A stretch of DNA of 64,000 nucleotides. Source: Clostridiaceae bacterium (lineage in GTDB: Bacteria; Bacillota; Clostridia; Peptostreptococcales; Natronincolaceae). Position 1 is the first letter of the stretch; each line of letters begins with the position of its first letter. The notes under the pieces are model-generated. The model ran no database searches, had not been told where the DNA came from, and worked only from the letters and a program-made list of their open reading frames with translations. This document shows positions 56,314 to 64,000 of this stretch, piece by piece. Both the position numbers and the translations under genes were made by a program. The stretch covers positions 62,001-126,000 of the forward strand of contig JAHDLO010000011.1 in the NCBI GenBank assembly GCA_018432235.1. The letters run 5' to 3'.

Positions 56314-57231
56314 ATGAGCTATGATGTCATGCAGCAAAACAAAGATAAGCATTTTTTAAATACTGAAGCCCTTAAACGAAGAATGAAGCTCCGTATTATT
56401 CTGGATAAGGTAGCAAAGGGAATTTTTATATTATCCACCCTATTTTCTCTGCTGATATTAGGTGTATTGATATATAGAGTTTGGAATCAGAGCGTAGGAT
56501 GGCTCAATCTACGCTTCTTAAAGAGCAATTTATCGATTTTTCCTGAAAAAGCTGGTATACATGGCCCAATACTAGGAACACTTTGGCTAATGGCAATAGT
56601 AGCTCCGGTAACTGTAATTTTGGGGGTAGCGACTGCAATATATCTTGAGGAATATGCAACAAAGGGAAAATTTCAGAGCTTTATTAAAACAAATATATCA
56701 AATCTTGCCGGTGTACCCTCAGTTATTTTTGGTTTGCTGGGCTTGACTGTTTTTGGCAGACTATTGAAGCTGGGCTCAAGTATTTTAGCAGGAGGTCTGA
56801 CAATGTCACTGCTGGTGCTGCCGATAGTTATTGTTGCCAGCCAAGAGGCATTAAAGGCGGTACCGGGATTTTTAAAGGATGCTTCCTATGCATTGGGAGC
56901 AACAAAATGGACGACGATTAAAACTGTGATATTACCAACTGCTCTACCGGGGATTATGACAGGCTCAATACTGGCATTATCAAGAGCGATAGGTGAAACT
57001 GCACCATTGGTTGTATTAGGCATACCCACACTTATTCTAAGGATACCCGACGGTATTATGAGTGACTTCACCGCATTACCGATACAGATATATTATTGGA
57101 CATTAGATGCAGTATTGCGGCCTGAGTATGCAAACCTTGCAGCTGCCACCATAATTGTATTGCTGTTTATGCTGTTTATTATGAATTCTATCGCTATATT
57201 GATTAGAAATAAATATCAAAAAAGATATTAA
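56314..57231 (+). CDS. pstA: Phosphate ABC transporter permease PstA
   Basis: A 305-residue permease, with the EAA loop [19 protein letters not shown] near residue 192 and the [12 protein letters not shown] segment typical of PstA. GGGAGGAG precedes the ATG. pstB begins within a few bases of its stop. Confidence 0.95.
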   Translation: MSYDVMQQNKDKHFLNTEALKRRMKLRIILDKVAKGIFILSTLFSLLILGVLIYRVWNQSVGWLNLRFLKSNLSIFPEKAGIHGPILGTLWLMAIVAPVTVILGVATAIYLEEYATKGKFQSFIKTNISNLAGVPSVIFGLLGLTVFGRLLKLGSSILAGGLTMSLLVLPIVIVASQEALKAVPGFLKDASYALGATKWTTIKTVILPTALPGIMTGSILALSRAIGETAPLVVLGIPTLILRIPDGIMSDFTALPIQIYYWTLDAVLRPEYANLAAATIIVLLFMLFIMNSIAILIRNKYQKRY

Positions 57232-57247
57232 AATGGGAGGACTTAAC

Positions 57248-58036
57248 TTGATTAGTCAAAACACAAATAAAGACGAAGCTAAGCGGATAATCTACAGCGT
57301 TAATAATCTGAATCTTTGGTATGGTAAGGATCAAGCATTGAAGAATCTAAACTTTACAATTGAGGAAAATGATGTAACTGCAATTATCGGACCCTCCGGA
57401 TGTGGAAAATCGACCTTTATAAAAACGCTTAACCGTATGATAGAAATTATACCGAATGTAAAAACCTCGGGAGAAATAATATATAATGATAGAAATATTT
57501 TTGACAGCGCCTTTGGGGTAGAGGAGCTGAGAACAAGAGTAGGAATGGTATTTCAAAAGCCTAATCCCTTTCCTAAATCTATATTTGAAAATGTTGTATA
57601 TGGCCCTAAGATTCATGGTATCCGTAATAAGAAAAAGCTTATGGAGATAGCAGAGGTCAGCTTAAGAAACTCAGCTCTATGGGATGAGGTTAAGGATAGG
57701 CTTAATAGTAATGCCTATGGCCTTTCCGGCGGACAGCAGCAAAGGCTTTGTATTGCTCGAGCTTTGGCTATGGAGCCGGAGGTGTTGCTGATGGATGAAC
57801 CGACATCAGCTCTTGACCCGATAGCAACAGCCAAAATTGAGGAGTTGATTATGGAACTGAAAAAAGATTATACTATAGTTATAGTGACCCATTCAATGCA
57901 GCAGGCAGCAAGAATTTCAGATAAGACCGCCTTCTTCCTAATGGGGGAACTGATCGAGCTGGATAAAACAAAGACGATATTTACTACTCCGAGAGATAAG
58001 CGTACAGAAGATTATATTACTGGAAGATTTGGATAA
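57248..58036 (+). CDS. pstB: Phosphate ABC transporter ATP-binding protein
   Basis: A 262-residue ABC ATPase: Walker [14 protein letters not shown], signature [10 protein letters not shown], Walker [14 protein letters not shown]. The ATG at 57233 is itself followed at once by GGGAGG, which is correctly placed for TTG 57248; the TTG start is therefore preferred, though the longer form is possible. Confidence 0.95.
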   Translation: MISQNTNKDEAKRIIYSVNNLNLWYGKDQALKNLNFTIEENDVTAIIGPSGCGKSTFIKTLNRMIEIIPNVKTSGEIIYNDRNIFDSAFGVEELRTRVGMVFQKPNPFPKSIFENVVYGPKIHGIRNKKKLMEIAEVSLRNSALWDEVKDRLNSNAYGLSGGQQQRLCIARALAMEPEVLLMDEPTSALDPIATAKIEELIMELKKDYTIVIVTHSMQQAARISDKTAFFLMGELIELDKTKTIFTTPRDKRTEDYITGRFG

Positions 58037-58050
58037 TAGGAGGATAGGCC

Positions 58051-58701
58051 ATGAGAAATCAATTTATAGCACAACTGGATGAACTGAATATTAAGCTTTT
58101 AAAAATGGGGGCGATGGTTCAGGAAATAATTGAGGCTGCCACCAGGGCATTAACAGCACAGGACATAGGGCTGGCAAAACAGGTCTATATTATGGATGAC
58201 AAAATAGATGAACTGGAGCTGGAAATAGAAACAGAGTGCATGAAGCTCATAGCCCTCCAACAGCCTATGGCTAAGGATTTAAGGGTGATAGGCTCTATAC
58301 TAAAGATAATTACCGATTTAGAGCGAATGGGAGATCATGCGGTCAATATTGCTAAGGTGACGCTGGAGATAGGGGATGAGCCCTTTATAAAGCCCCTAAT
58401 TGATATTCCCAGAATGGCAAAGCTGACTCAGGATATGGTAAATAAAAGCTTGGATGCCTTTGTTAAATCAGACATAGCGCTGGCAATGGAAGTTGCAAAG
58501 GATGACGATGAGGTGGATTTGATTTATGAAAAGATTTACACCGAGCTAATTAATAAAATGATTGACAATCGACAGCTTGTTAAGCAAGCGACTAACCTGA
58601 TATTTATAGGAAGATTTCTGGAGAGAATCGCTGACCATGCCACAAACATAGGCGAAAGAGTCATTTATATGGTGACTGGAGAGCTTCAGCAGATCAATTA
58701 A
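58051..58701 (+). CDS. phoU: Phosphate-uptake regulator PhoU
   Basis: A 216-residue helical protein with two PhoU repeats; the metal-binding segments DLERMGDHAVNIAK (~91-104) and LERIADHATNIGERV (~190-204) are both intact. It links Pst activity to the PhoR sensor. AGGAGGA precedes the ATG. Last gene of the operon. Confidence 0.95.
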   Translation: MRNQFIAQLDELNIKLLKMGAMVQEIIEAATRALTAQDIGLAKQVYIMDDKIDELELEIETECMKLIALQQPMAKDLRVIGSILKIITDLERMGDHAVNIAKVTLEIGDEPFIKPLIDIPRMAKLTQDMVNKSLDAFVKSDIALAMEVAKDDDEVDLIYEKIYTELINKMIDNRQLVKQATNLIFIGRFLERIADHATNIGERVIYMVTGELQQIN

Positions 58702-58706
58702 TAAGC

Positions 58707-58745
58707 AGGCCCGTGGGAGTTATACCACGGGCTGTTATTTTTACA
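58707..58745 (+). terminator. Terminator of the pst-phoU operon
   Basis: GCCCGTGG and CCACGGGC pair around GAGTTATA, followed by TGTTATTTTTA. Confidence 0.85.
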
Positions 58746-58750
58746 TAAAA

Positions 58751-58779
58751 AAACCTTGGCACTTAAGTCCAAGGTTTTT
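58751..58779 (-). terminator. Terminator of the FMN-binding lipoprotein gene
   Basis: AAACCTTGG and CCAAGGTTT pair around CACTTAAGT with A/T tails on both sides, just past the minus-strand stop. Confidence 0.8.
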
Positions 58780-58792
58780 AGTATGTTTTTAA

Positions 58793-59887
58793 TTATTTAG
58801 CTTGATTTATAGCGTCCTTTAAAGCTGCAAGAGCACCCTTGCTTGTCATAGTAGCACCAGATACAGTTGCTACATCAGCAGATTGGCTGCTTTGAGCTGC
58901 ACTAGCAATTTTCTTAACAGCTTCTCCACCAAACTCTGGTGTATCAGTTGTATCAAACTTAACGTTTGTTATTTTACCGCCAGCTACAGTAACAGTAACC
59001 TTGATGGTTTCACCATAGAAGGTATCCTTGTTAGAAGCTGTATAGGTACCATCCTTATATTGTCCCGCTGGCTCAGCAGGTTTTTCTGCTGGCTTTTCAG
59101 CTGGTTTCTCAGCAGCAGGCTTCTCTGCTGGCTTTTCTTCTGGTTTTTCAGTTGGTTTTTCAGCAACAGGCTTCTCTGTTGGCTTTTCTTCTGGAGCCTC
59201 AGCTACCTCTTCAGCCGCTAAAGCTGCTTTAATAGCATTGATTGTGCCTTCACTAGACATAGTAGCACCGGAAACAGCATCGACTTCAGTTGTTTGATGC
59301 TTGATAACCTCAGCCACAATCGCATCAATAGCTTCGTCTCCTAAACCAGGAGTATCGTTTTGATCAAGAACATCAATAGCTGTAATTTTTGTACCTTCAA
59401 CTACTACCTTAACCTTGATATCACTCTTGAAGCCTTTAGCAGTTCCTTCGTAAGTACCGTCAACAAAGGTCATAGCGGCATAGCTCTTTTCTTCTTCAAC
59501 TGGAGCTTCAGCTTCGTCAGAAAGACCTAGCGCAGCCTTAACTGCTTCAACAATACCAGCACTTGATTTAGAAGCACCAGAAACAGCTTCTATGTCAAGC
59601 TCTTGAGTTTCCTTCATCGCTTCGATGATGGTTTCCATAGCTGTGTCGCCAAGACCAGCAGTTTCACCATGCTCAACCAGTTTGATATCAGTAATGTTAC
59701 CGTTTTCAACAGTTACTTCAACTTTTATATCACCTGCAAAACCTTTTCCTACACCTTCATAAACACCATCTGTGTAAGCTCCAGCTGGAACTTCCTCTTT
59801 TGGTTTTAAACTGGTGCAGCCAACTAAAATTGCAAATGACAGTACTGGAAGCATAATTAATGCAATTTTTTGTTTTTTGTCCATCAT
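58793..59887 (-). CDS. Lipoprotein with three FMN-binding domains
   Basis: A 364-residue exported protein. Lipobox FAILVGCTS (Cys ~24). Three FMN_bind repeats (~38-122, ~140-225, ~280-363) each end in an SGA motif: VSGASKSSAG, VSGATMSSEG, VSGATMTSKG. In FMN_bind domains an SGA(T/S) hydroxyl takes covalent FMN from ApbE; the Thr/Ser is present in all three. Repeats 2 and 3 are joined by a Lys-Pro-Glu-Ala linker of EKPAEKP units that may reach across the cell wall. A role in extracellular electron transfer is inferred; no apbE or rnf gene is in the window. Confidence 0.87.
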   Translation of the reverse strand: MMDKKQKIALIMLPVLSFAILVGCTSLKPKEEVPAGAYTDGVYEGVGKGFAGDIKVEVTVENGNITDIKLVEHGETAGLGDTAMETIIEAMKETQELDIEAVSGASKSSAGIVEAVKAALGLSDEAEAPVEEEKSYAAMTFVDGTYEGTAKGFKSDIKVKVVVEGTKITAIDVLDQNDTPGLGDEAIDAIVAEVIKHQTTEVDAVSGATMSSEGTINAIKAALAAEEVAEAPEEKPTEKPVAEKPTEKPEEKPAEKPAAEKPAEKPAEKPAEPAGQYKDGTYTASNKDTFYGETIKVTVTVAGGKITNVKFDTTDTPEFGGEAVKKIASAAQSSQSADVATVSGATMTSKGALAALKDAINQAK

Positions 59888-60002
59888 TTTTAAAACACCC
59901 CCTAAATTATTTACTTGTATATAATATCACAAAATATTATATAAATAAATAGCTTTTTAACAAACAATCATTAAATAAAATTTTTATTACATAATAATAA
60001 TT

Positions 60003-60037
60003 TAAAAATAAGAAGCAGTCCTTAAAAAGACTGCTTC
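60003..60037 (-). terminator. Terminator of the NhaC-type antiporter gene
   Basis: GAAGCAGTC and GACTGCTTC pair around CTTAAAAA; on the minus strand the stem is followed by TTATTTTT. Confidence 0.8.
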
Positions 60038-60066
60038 TCTTATACTGATACTAAAGATTAAGTTTT

Positions 60067-61476
60067 TTACTTTGCAATAGCTGCCTTCTTTTCATCCAAT
60101 GGCGTAATTGTTATACCAAGATAGCCATAGACGACATTGATAATTGGAACTAGGATATTTAGGAAGGCATAAGGGGCATAAACAAAAGGATGAACACCTA
60201 ATGTGGTCCACATAAAGGCACCACAGGTATTCCATGGGATTAATGGAGAGGTTACAGTACCTGAACCCTCTAAAGCCCTTGAAAGCACCTTAGGGTGAAT
60301 CCCTCTGTCGGCATAGGCATCCTTAAACATTCTTCCGGGAACAACCAGCGATAAATACTGCTCTCCTGTTAATAGATTAACTGCGATACAGGTTAATACT
60401 GTAGCTAAGATCAGTGAGCCAGTGCTGCTGGCAAAGCTCAGGATTGCTCGACCTACCGCATGCAGCATACCTGTCTTCTCCAGAACACCACCGAAGGCCA
60501 ATGCAATAAGGATTAGAGAAACCGTCCACATCATGCGATCTAGTCCGCCTCCGGTCAATAGGTCGTCAACTAATTCGAAGCCTGACTCCATTGTGACGCC
60601 AAAGTGAGCGGCATCGATAATGTCACCGAGTGAAGCCCCTTGGAATATGGCTGCAAATAAGCCGCCAAGGATGGTTCCTGAAATTAAGCCGGGGATAGCA
60701 GGAACCTTTAAAACCACTATAATTATTACCACAAGTGGTGGTATAAGCAATAATGGCGTTATTGTAAAGTTTTCAGAGATAGTTGCTAAAATTTGATTAA
60801 CCTGATTGATATCAAAGTTCTTACCTGCATAGCTTGCGCCTAATATTGCATAAAGCACCAAAGAAATCAGCAGTGCGGGTGTGATGGTATAAACCATATG
60901 TCTTATATGCTCAAAGAGTGTAGTTCCAGCCATGGCAGGAGCCAGGTTAGTCGTGTCGGAAAGTGGGGACATTTTATCACCAAAATATGCTCCGGATATG
61001 ATGGCACCGGCGACAAGACCTACAGGCATACCTAAGCCAGTTCCTACCCCTAATAAGGCGATACCTACAGTACCTGCAGTAGTCCAGGAGCTACCTGTAG
61101 CTATGGAAACTATACAGCAGATAATGGTGGTTGCCACAAGGAAAATACCGGGAGATAGTATCTTTAAACCATAATAAATCATCGATGGCACAGTACCGCT
61201 TAAGATCCAGGTACCAATAATACTACCGATAATCATAAGGATAAGCACGGCCTGCATGGCCATTTTTATGGTATCGATAATACCCTCCTCTAATTCTGCC
61301 CAGCTATAGCCAAGAATAAATACTGCCAAGCCTGCTGCGATAATCGTTGAAAAGATCAGTGGGATATGCGGATCCGCTCCAAAAATAAAAATTGAAACAG
61401 ATAGTGAAGCAATCAGTACAATAATTGGAATTAGAGCATGAAGAAACGTTGCTTCCTTTTTTGTTTTTGCTTTCAT
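60067..61476 (-). CDS. nhaC: NhaC-family Na+/H+ antiporter
   Basis: A 469-residue carrier with about 11-12 hydrophobic segments. Family segments are GSSWTTAGTVGIALLGVG and GAYFGDKMSPLSDTTNLAPA, and TSPLIPWNTCGAFM near residue 415. NhaC proteins exchange Na+ for protons, while relatives exchange malate/lactate or amines, so the substrate is not certain. AGGAGG precedes the ATG. It stands alone. Confidence 0.87.
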   Translation of the reverse strand: MKAKTKKEATFLHALIPIIVLIASLSVSIFIFGADPHIPLIFSTIIAAGLAVFILGYSWAELEEGIIDTIKMAMQAVLILMIIGSIIGTWILSGTVPSMIYYGLKILSPGIFLVATTIICCIVSIATGSSWTTAGTVGIALLGVGTGLGMPVGLVAGAIISGAYFGDKMSPLSDTTNLAPAMAGTTLFEHIRHMVYTITPALLISLVLYAILGASYAGKNFDINQVNQILATISENFTITPLLLIPPLVVIIIVVLKVPAIPGLISGTILGGLFAAIFQGASLGDIIDAAHFGVTMESGFELVDDLLTGGGLDRMMWTVSLILIALAFGGVLEKTGMLHAVGRAILSFASSTGSLILATVLTCIAVNLLTGEQYLSLVVPGRMFKDAYADRGIHPKVLSRALEGSGTVTSPLIPWNTCGAFMWTTLGVHPFVYAPYAFLNILVPIINVVYGYLGITITPLDEKKAAIAK

Positions 61477-61857
61477 TTTCCTTCCTCCTTTTAATATATT
61501 GCTGCTCCATAATCCGGAGCATAAATACTGGCCATTTGCTATCTAAAAAATGCGGGTCTTTATGCTATATACTAAAAATAATAGCACGAATAAACAGAAA
61601 ATTCAAATATTGTATAATTTTACCACGATAAACAGGGATAGCAAATTGTGAGGCCCGCAAGCTTTAATACGCCTGTTAATGTATATATTAGCATAAAAAG
61701 TATTATACAGCACTATGAATTTTAATTCAACCGGGAACAGCTAAAAGGAAAAAATAAGCATGAAGATTGAAATTTAGCCCTTGAAATAATAATATGAAAT
61801 GCGATAGTATTCAAAAAATTTTTATAATTGCCACAATATTTTAGTTGAGGGAACCTG

Positions 61858-61895
61858 CAGCCCCATGTCATGTATGTGAGTGGTAACCATAAGGG
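61858..61895 (+). other. Hairpin in the 540-base gap before the HesB-like selenoprotein gene
   Basis: CAGCCCC and GGGGCTG bracket ~25 bases, giving a possible long-loop hairpin. The gap 61477-61937 is otherwise AT-rich; I see no gene in it. Confidence 0.35.
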
Positions 61896-61937
61896 GCTGT
61901 TAGAAGACTGCTAATTTGTGGTATATATGAAATAAAA

Positions 61938-61994
61938 TTGACTATTTTTGATAACTATCATATAATATAGGCATACCCCCCCTCCTGGAGGGGT
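61938..61994 (+). promoter_or_regulatory. Sigma-A promoter with C-tract/G-tract operator
   Basis: TTGACT (61938-61943), a 17-base spacer and TATAAT (61961-61966) lead into ATACCCCCCCTCCTGGAGGGG (61973-61994), with dyad symmetry CCCCTCC/GGAGGGG at the expected start point. The ATACCCC..GGGG layout resembles operators of the CsoR/CstR repressor family; this is a suggestion only. Confidence 0.7.
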
Positions 61995-62013
61995 GAGGTG
62001 AGGAGGGATAATT

Positions 62014-62304
62014 ATGAATATAAAGGTGACTTCGGCAGCTAAGGAAATCATCCTAAAGCAGACAGCTGGAGCCAAATCAGTACGTATTTATGTCGGCAGC
62101 GTAGGCTGAGGTGGTCCGCGCTTTGTCATGGTTCTGGATGAACCACAGGCTTCGGATATTGTAAAAGATATTGATGGTATCAGCTTTGTTGTGGATGAAA
62201 AGCTGGATGATCAGTATGATGTAGTTAAGGTGGATTATCAAAAAACATTGTTTTCCAAAGGATTTATAATCACCCTTGATGGCAGAAGCACCAGCTGCTC
62301 TTAA
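62014..62304 (+). CDS. HesB/IscA-like selenoprotein (UGA = Sec32)
   Basis: Reading through TGA 62107-62109 gives a 96-residue protein: start NIKVTSAAKEIILKQTAG, active-site segment GSVGUGGPRFVMV, end DGRSTSCS. GxGGPRF with a Cys at the U position is typical of HesB-like/IscA proteins, so Sec replaces a cluster-ligand Cys. A hairpin TGGTTC-TGGAT-GAACCA (62129-62145) begins 20 bases after the UGA with G residues in the loop, a good bacterial SECIS candidate. AGGAGGG precedes the ATG. A role in Fe-S or redox sulfur chemistry is inferred. Confidence 0.88.
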
Positions 62305-62313
62305 TTAGCATAG

Positions 62314-62356
62314 AAAAAATAAGGGTTATAGCCAGCGCAGGCCATAACCCTTATTA
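62314..62356. terminator. Shared terminator of two convergent selenoprotein genes
   Basis: AATAAGGGTTAT (62319-62330) and ATAACCCTTATT (62344-62355) form a 12-bp stem with A/T tails on both sides. It ends one base before the minus-strand stop codon. Confidence 0.85.
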
Positions 62357-62596
62357 CTATTTGTACTTCTCCAGCAGCTCCTTTACCTCAGTTACAGAGG
62401 GAATTCTTCCGCTGGAAGCTATCTTTCCGTTTATCATTAGAGCCGGAGTGCTCATTACCCCAAGGGTCAAAATTTCCACCATATCACCTATGATTTCAAA
62501 ATCGTCGTCCCATGCCAGCTCATTTAAGGCCATATCAACGATAGGCGCTAATTTACTGCCACCTCAACAAATCTGCTCTAAAATTTTGATTTCCAT
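62357..62596 (-). CDS. Thioredoxin-fold selenoprotein with Cys-Sec active site (UGA = Sec11)
   Basis: Reading through TGA at 62566-62564 gives a 79-residue protein: MEIKILEQICUGGSKLAPIV at the start, then MSTPALMINGKIASSGRIPS and a KELLEKYK tail. The cis-Pro segment (TPALMINGK) and length match the small 'redox-active disulfide protein 2'/thioredoxin_3 family, normally with CxxC at this site. Here the pair is adjacent Cys10-Sec11. GGAGGT precedes the ATG. Small thiol-disulfide or selenenylsulfide chemistry is inferred; a SECIS-like hairpin after UGA is less clear. Confidence 0.85.
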
Positions 62597-62768
62597 AAAA
62601 ATACCTCCTGTTGTTATAATATTTCTTAAAATAAGTTTTCACCTAAAATGCCTTTTAAATCCCAAAAGCTTAAAAAATTGTAGTATGTAAGTGATATAAG
62701 TATATTATAAAATTATAATATACTTATATATATCATATTACGATTGTCTGATATTGACAATACTTTTT

Positions 62769-62798
62769 TTAAACAAACGTGGCGAAGCCACTTTGTTC
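62769..62798 (+). repeat. Extra 3'-module of the structured repeat
   Basis: AAACAAACGTGGCGAAGCCA and the following CTTTGTTCT duplicate the end of copy B (62920-62949). Copy B is thus flanked by two direct copies of its own terminal hairpin. Confidence 0.75.
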
Positions 62799-62801
62799 TA
62801 T

Positions 62802-62947
62802 CATAGGAAAGTTCTTTTATTTCCCTATGATATGGGGGGGTGTTAAGGGGGGCATCACCCCTTATTAAAAAAAGGAGAGTACAGCGAAGCGTCCTAGAGA
62901 ACGCATGGGTTCTCTGGAAAACAAACGTGGCGAAGCCACTTTGTTCT
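62802..62947 (+). repeat. Structured dispersed repeat, copy B (full length)
   Basis: It matches 41487-41634 along its length. Stems: ATCATAGGAAA/CCTATGAT (copy A has TTCATAGG/CCTATGAA), GGGGTG/CATCACCCC, AGAGAAC/GGTTCTCT (copy A has AGGGAAC/GGTTCCCT), and ACGTGGC-GAA-GCCAC. Changes in two stems are compensatory. It lies upstream of the UspA gene on the same strand. Confidence 0.8.
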
Positions 62948-63019
62948 CATTCTATTTATAGTTTAATTAATCTGCAATGGGGAATTAATAAAATAAACTA
63001 TTAGGAAGGGGAGAAGCCT

Positions 63020-63883
63020 ATGTTTATGAAGAAGCTGTTAATTGCAACAGATTTTTCTCCTCCGGCTCAAAGACTTTTAAATTGTATTGATGAGTTTAGA
63101 ATAATGGGGCTAGAGGAAGTTGTTTTAGTACATGTAGTTGATATACGGCTTGGAGAGGGCTTAAGCATATCTCTAAAGCACGAGGGGGAAGAAAAACTTA
63201 AGGAAATAGAGGGCGTCTTAAAAAATAAGGGCATAAATACAAAACAATATACCCCAATAGGATTTGCAGCATCTGAAATCGTCAACATTGCCAGGCAGGA
63301 GGAGGTATCCCTCATTCTTATTGGCTCTAAGGGGAAGGGCGTGATCAAGGAGGTATTCCTGGGCAGCACGACCTTCGATGTTATTAGATTGGCAGAGACA
63401 CCGGTATTGATCGAGAAGTACATAAAGAATGAAGAGAATCAATACGTTAATGCATGTGCCAGCAAATTTAATAAGGTGCTTTTGCCGATTGATTTTTCGG
63501 ATTGCTCAGAGCTGATTATTGAAGAAGCTAAGGGATTAGCTGGTATAGCCAAAGAGATAGTGCTTTTAACTGTAGTGGAGCAGGGAGAAAGTCAACAGGA
63601 GATCGAAGATTCAAAGGATGAATATAATAGACTACTGACAGAAACAGCAGAAGAATTTGAGAAATTGGGGATAGCAGCTAAAATCAGAATAGAGGAGGGT
63701 ATACCTTCTCAGAAGATTGTCGCTGCAGCTGATGCAGAAAAAGTAGGGTCTATCCTGATGGGAACCAGAGGCAGAGGTATCATAAAGTCACTTCTATTGG
63801 GCAGTACCTCCGATGCTGTAGCCAGATTATCTAAACGTCCTGTTCTTTTGATTCCCTGTGGGCTTGATGAAAGAGCTAAATAA
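63020..63883 (+). CDS. Tandem universal stress protein (UspA)
   Basis: A 287-residue protein with two Usp domains (~1-140 and ~150-285). Each starts with a beta-strand/Asp segment (LLIATDFSPPAQ and VLLPIDFSDCSE) and ends in the ATP-binding pattern G-2X-G-9X-G(S/T): GSKGKGVIKEVFLGSTT and GTRGRGIIKSLLLGSTS. Both nucleotide sites look intact. GGAAGGGGAG precedes ATG 63020; a second ATG lies two codons in. It follows the structured repeat and has its own terminator. Confidence 0.9.
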   Translation: MFMKKLLIATDFSPPAQRLLNCIDEFRIMGLEEVVLVHVVDIRLGEGLSISLKHEGEEKLKEIEGVLKNKGINTKQYTPIGFAASEIVNIARQEEVSLILIGSKGKGVIKEVFLGSTTFDVIRLAETPVLIEKYIKNEENQYVNACASKFNKVLLPIDFSDCSELIIEEAKGLAGIAKEIVLLTVVEQGESQQEIEDSKDEYNRLLTETAEEFEKLGIAAKIRIEEGIPSQKIVAAADAEKVGSILMGTRGRGIIKSLLLGSTSDAVARLSKRPVLLIPCGLDERAK

Positions 63884-63891
63884 CTTAAATA

Positions 63892-63924
63892 AAAAACCTC
63901 ACCTGTTTAGTCGGGTGAGGTTTA
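63892..63924. terminator. Bidirectional terminator after the UspA gene
   Basis: AAACCTCACC and GGTGAGGTTT form a 10-bp stem with an A run on the left and T-rich DNA on the right. It also abuts a minus-strand stop codon. Confidence 0.8.
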
Positions 63925-64000
63925 TGCTTTTAGCGCAATTGCACAGGTGCTGCCGTCTTCTAATATTTTGAAAACCTGAAGAATAGACTGCTTGCTACAT
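63922..64000 (-). CDS. 3' end of a minus-strand gene (partial)
   Basis: An open frame enters from the right edge on the minus strand and ends at TAA 63924-63922, giving ~25 residues that end FKILEDGSTCAIALKA. The stop sits right at a terminator hairpin, which supports a real gene end. Too short to identify. Confidence 0.45.
   Translation of the reverse strand, partial: CSKQSILQVFKILEDGSTCAIALKA

Noticed and set aside
59000..59215. Repeated 12-24 base units resembling a CRISPR-like or satellite repeat
   Set aside because: They encode the Lys-Pro-Glu-Ala linker of the FMN-binding lipoprotein in frame; no spacers or cas genes.
62361..62690. Plus-strand open frame of ~109 codons rich in Ser/Ile
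   Set aside because: It is the antisense shadow of the minus-strand thioredoxin-fold selenoprotein and has no ribosome site or recognisable product.

Overview
The window looks like chromosomal DNA of an anaerobic, endospore-forming, amino-acid-fermenting member of the Clostridia (Firmicutes). The reasons are the AGGAGG-type ribosome sites, AT-rich intergenic DNA and many T-tailed hairpins. It carries a near-complete lysine fermentation operon, a tungsten aldehyde:ferredoxin oxidoreductase, superoxide reductase, spore photoproduct lyase and three UGA-containing selenoprotein genes. I cannot name the species. No tRNA, rRNA, CRISPR array, intact transposase or prophage was seen.

Layout. 0.25-11.5 kb: a sigma-A promoter and a lysine riboswitch lead into aminotransferase-kce-atoD-atoA-kdd-kamA-kamB-kamC-kamD-kamE. 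The riboswitch is wired as an ON switch, because the P1 strand is also the terminator 5' arm. A MITE-like element caps kamE. 11.7-20.3 kb: mixed housekeeping genes (superoxide reductase, SEC-C protein, nnr, argH, dUTPase-like, MATE, ferritin-like), with two diverged copies of a ~170-bp repeat. 20.3-28.7 kb: molybdenum/tungsten functions. These are a molybdopterin oxidoreductase, thiol peroxidase, and a sigma-54 activator with dyad enhancer sites inside its own 3' end. A -24/-12 promoter follows, driving AOR, with a radical-SAM maturase and a MoaD-like protein downstream. 28.9-34.0 kb: phosphoesterase, an unrecognised protein, nitroreductase, then PheB-like ACT protein-thrC-thrB. 34.1-47.0 kb: chemoreceptor, lipoprotein, half-size DMT pair, gshA-like ligase plus ATP-grasp pair, truA, DUF421, AI-2E-type permease, splB and an MGDG-synthase-like glycosyltransferase.

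47.1-51.7 kb: an arsenic operon, arsR-[HesB-like selenoprotein]-arsC-acr3-arsD-arsA1-arsA2, followed by a 44-codon remnant of a second acr3. 51.9-58.7 kb: a second chemoreceptor, then pstS-pstC-pstA-pstB-phoU behind four PhoP-type hexamers with exact 11-bp period. 58.8-64.0 kb: a triple FMN-binding lipoprotein, NhaC-type antiporter, two convergent selenoprotein genes sharing a terminator, a structured repeat and a tandem UspA protein.

The observations most worth following are these: the lysine ON riboswitch with an aminotransferase where kal would be expected; three selenoprotein genes hidden by in-frame UGA; a dispersed repeat whose two full copies show compensatory changes in two stems; and the gshA/ATP-grasp pair, which may make a thiol peptide.
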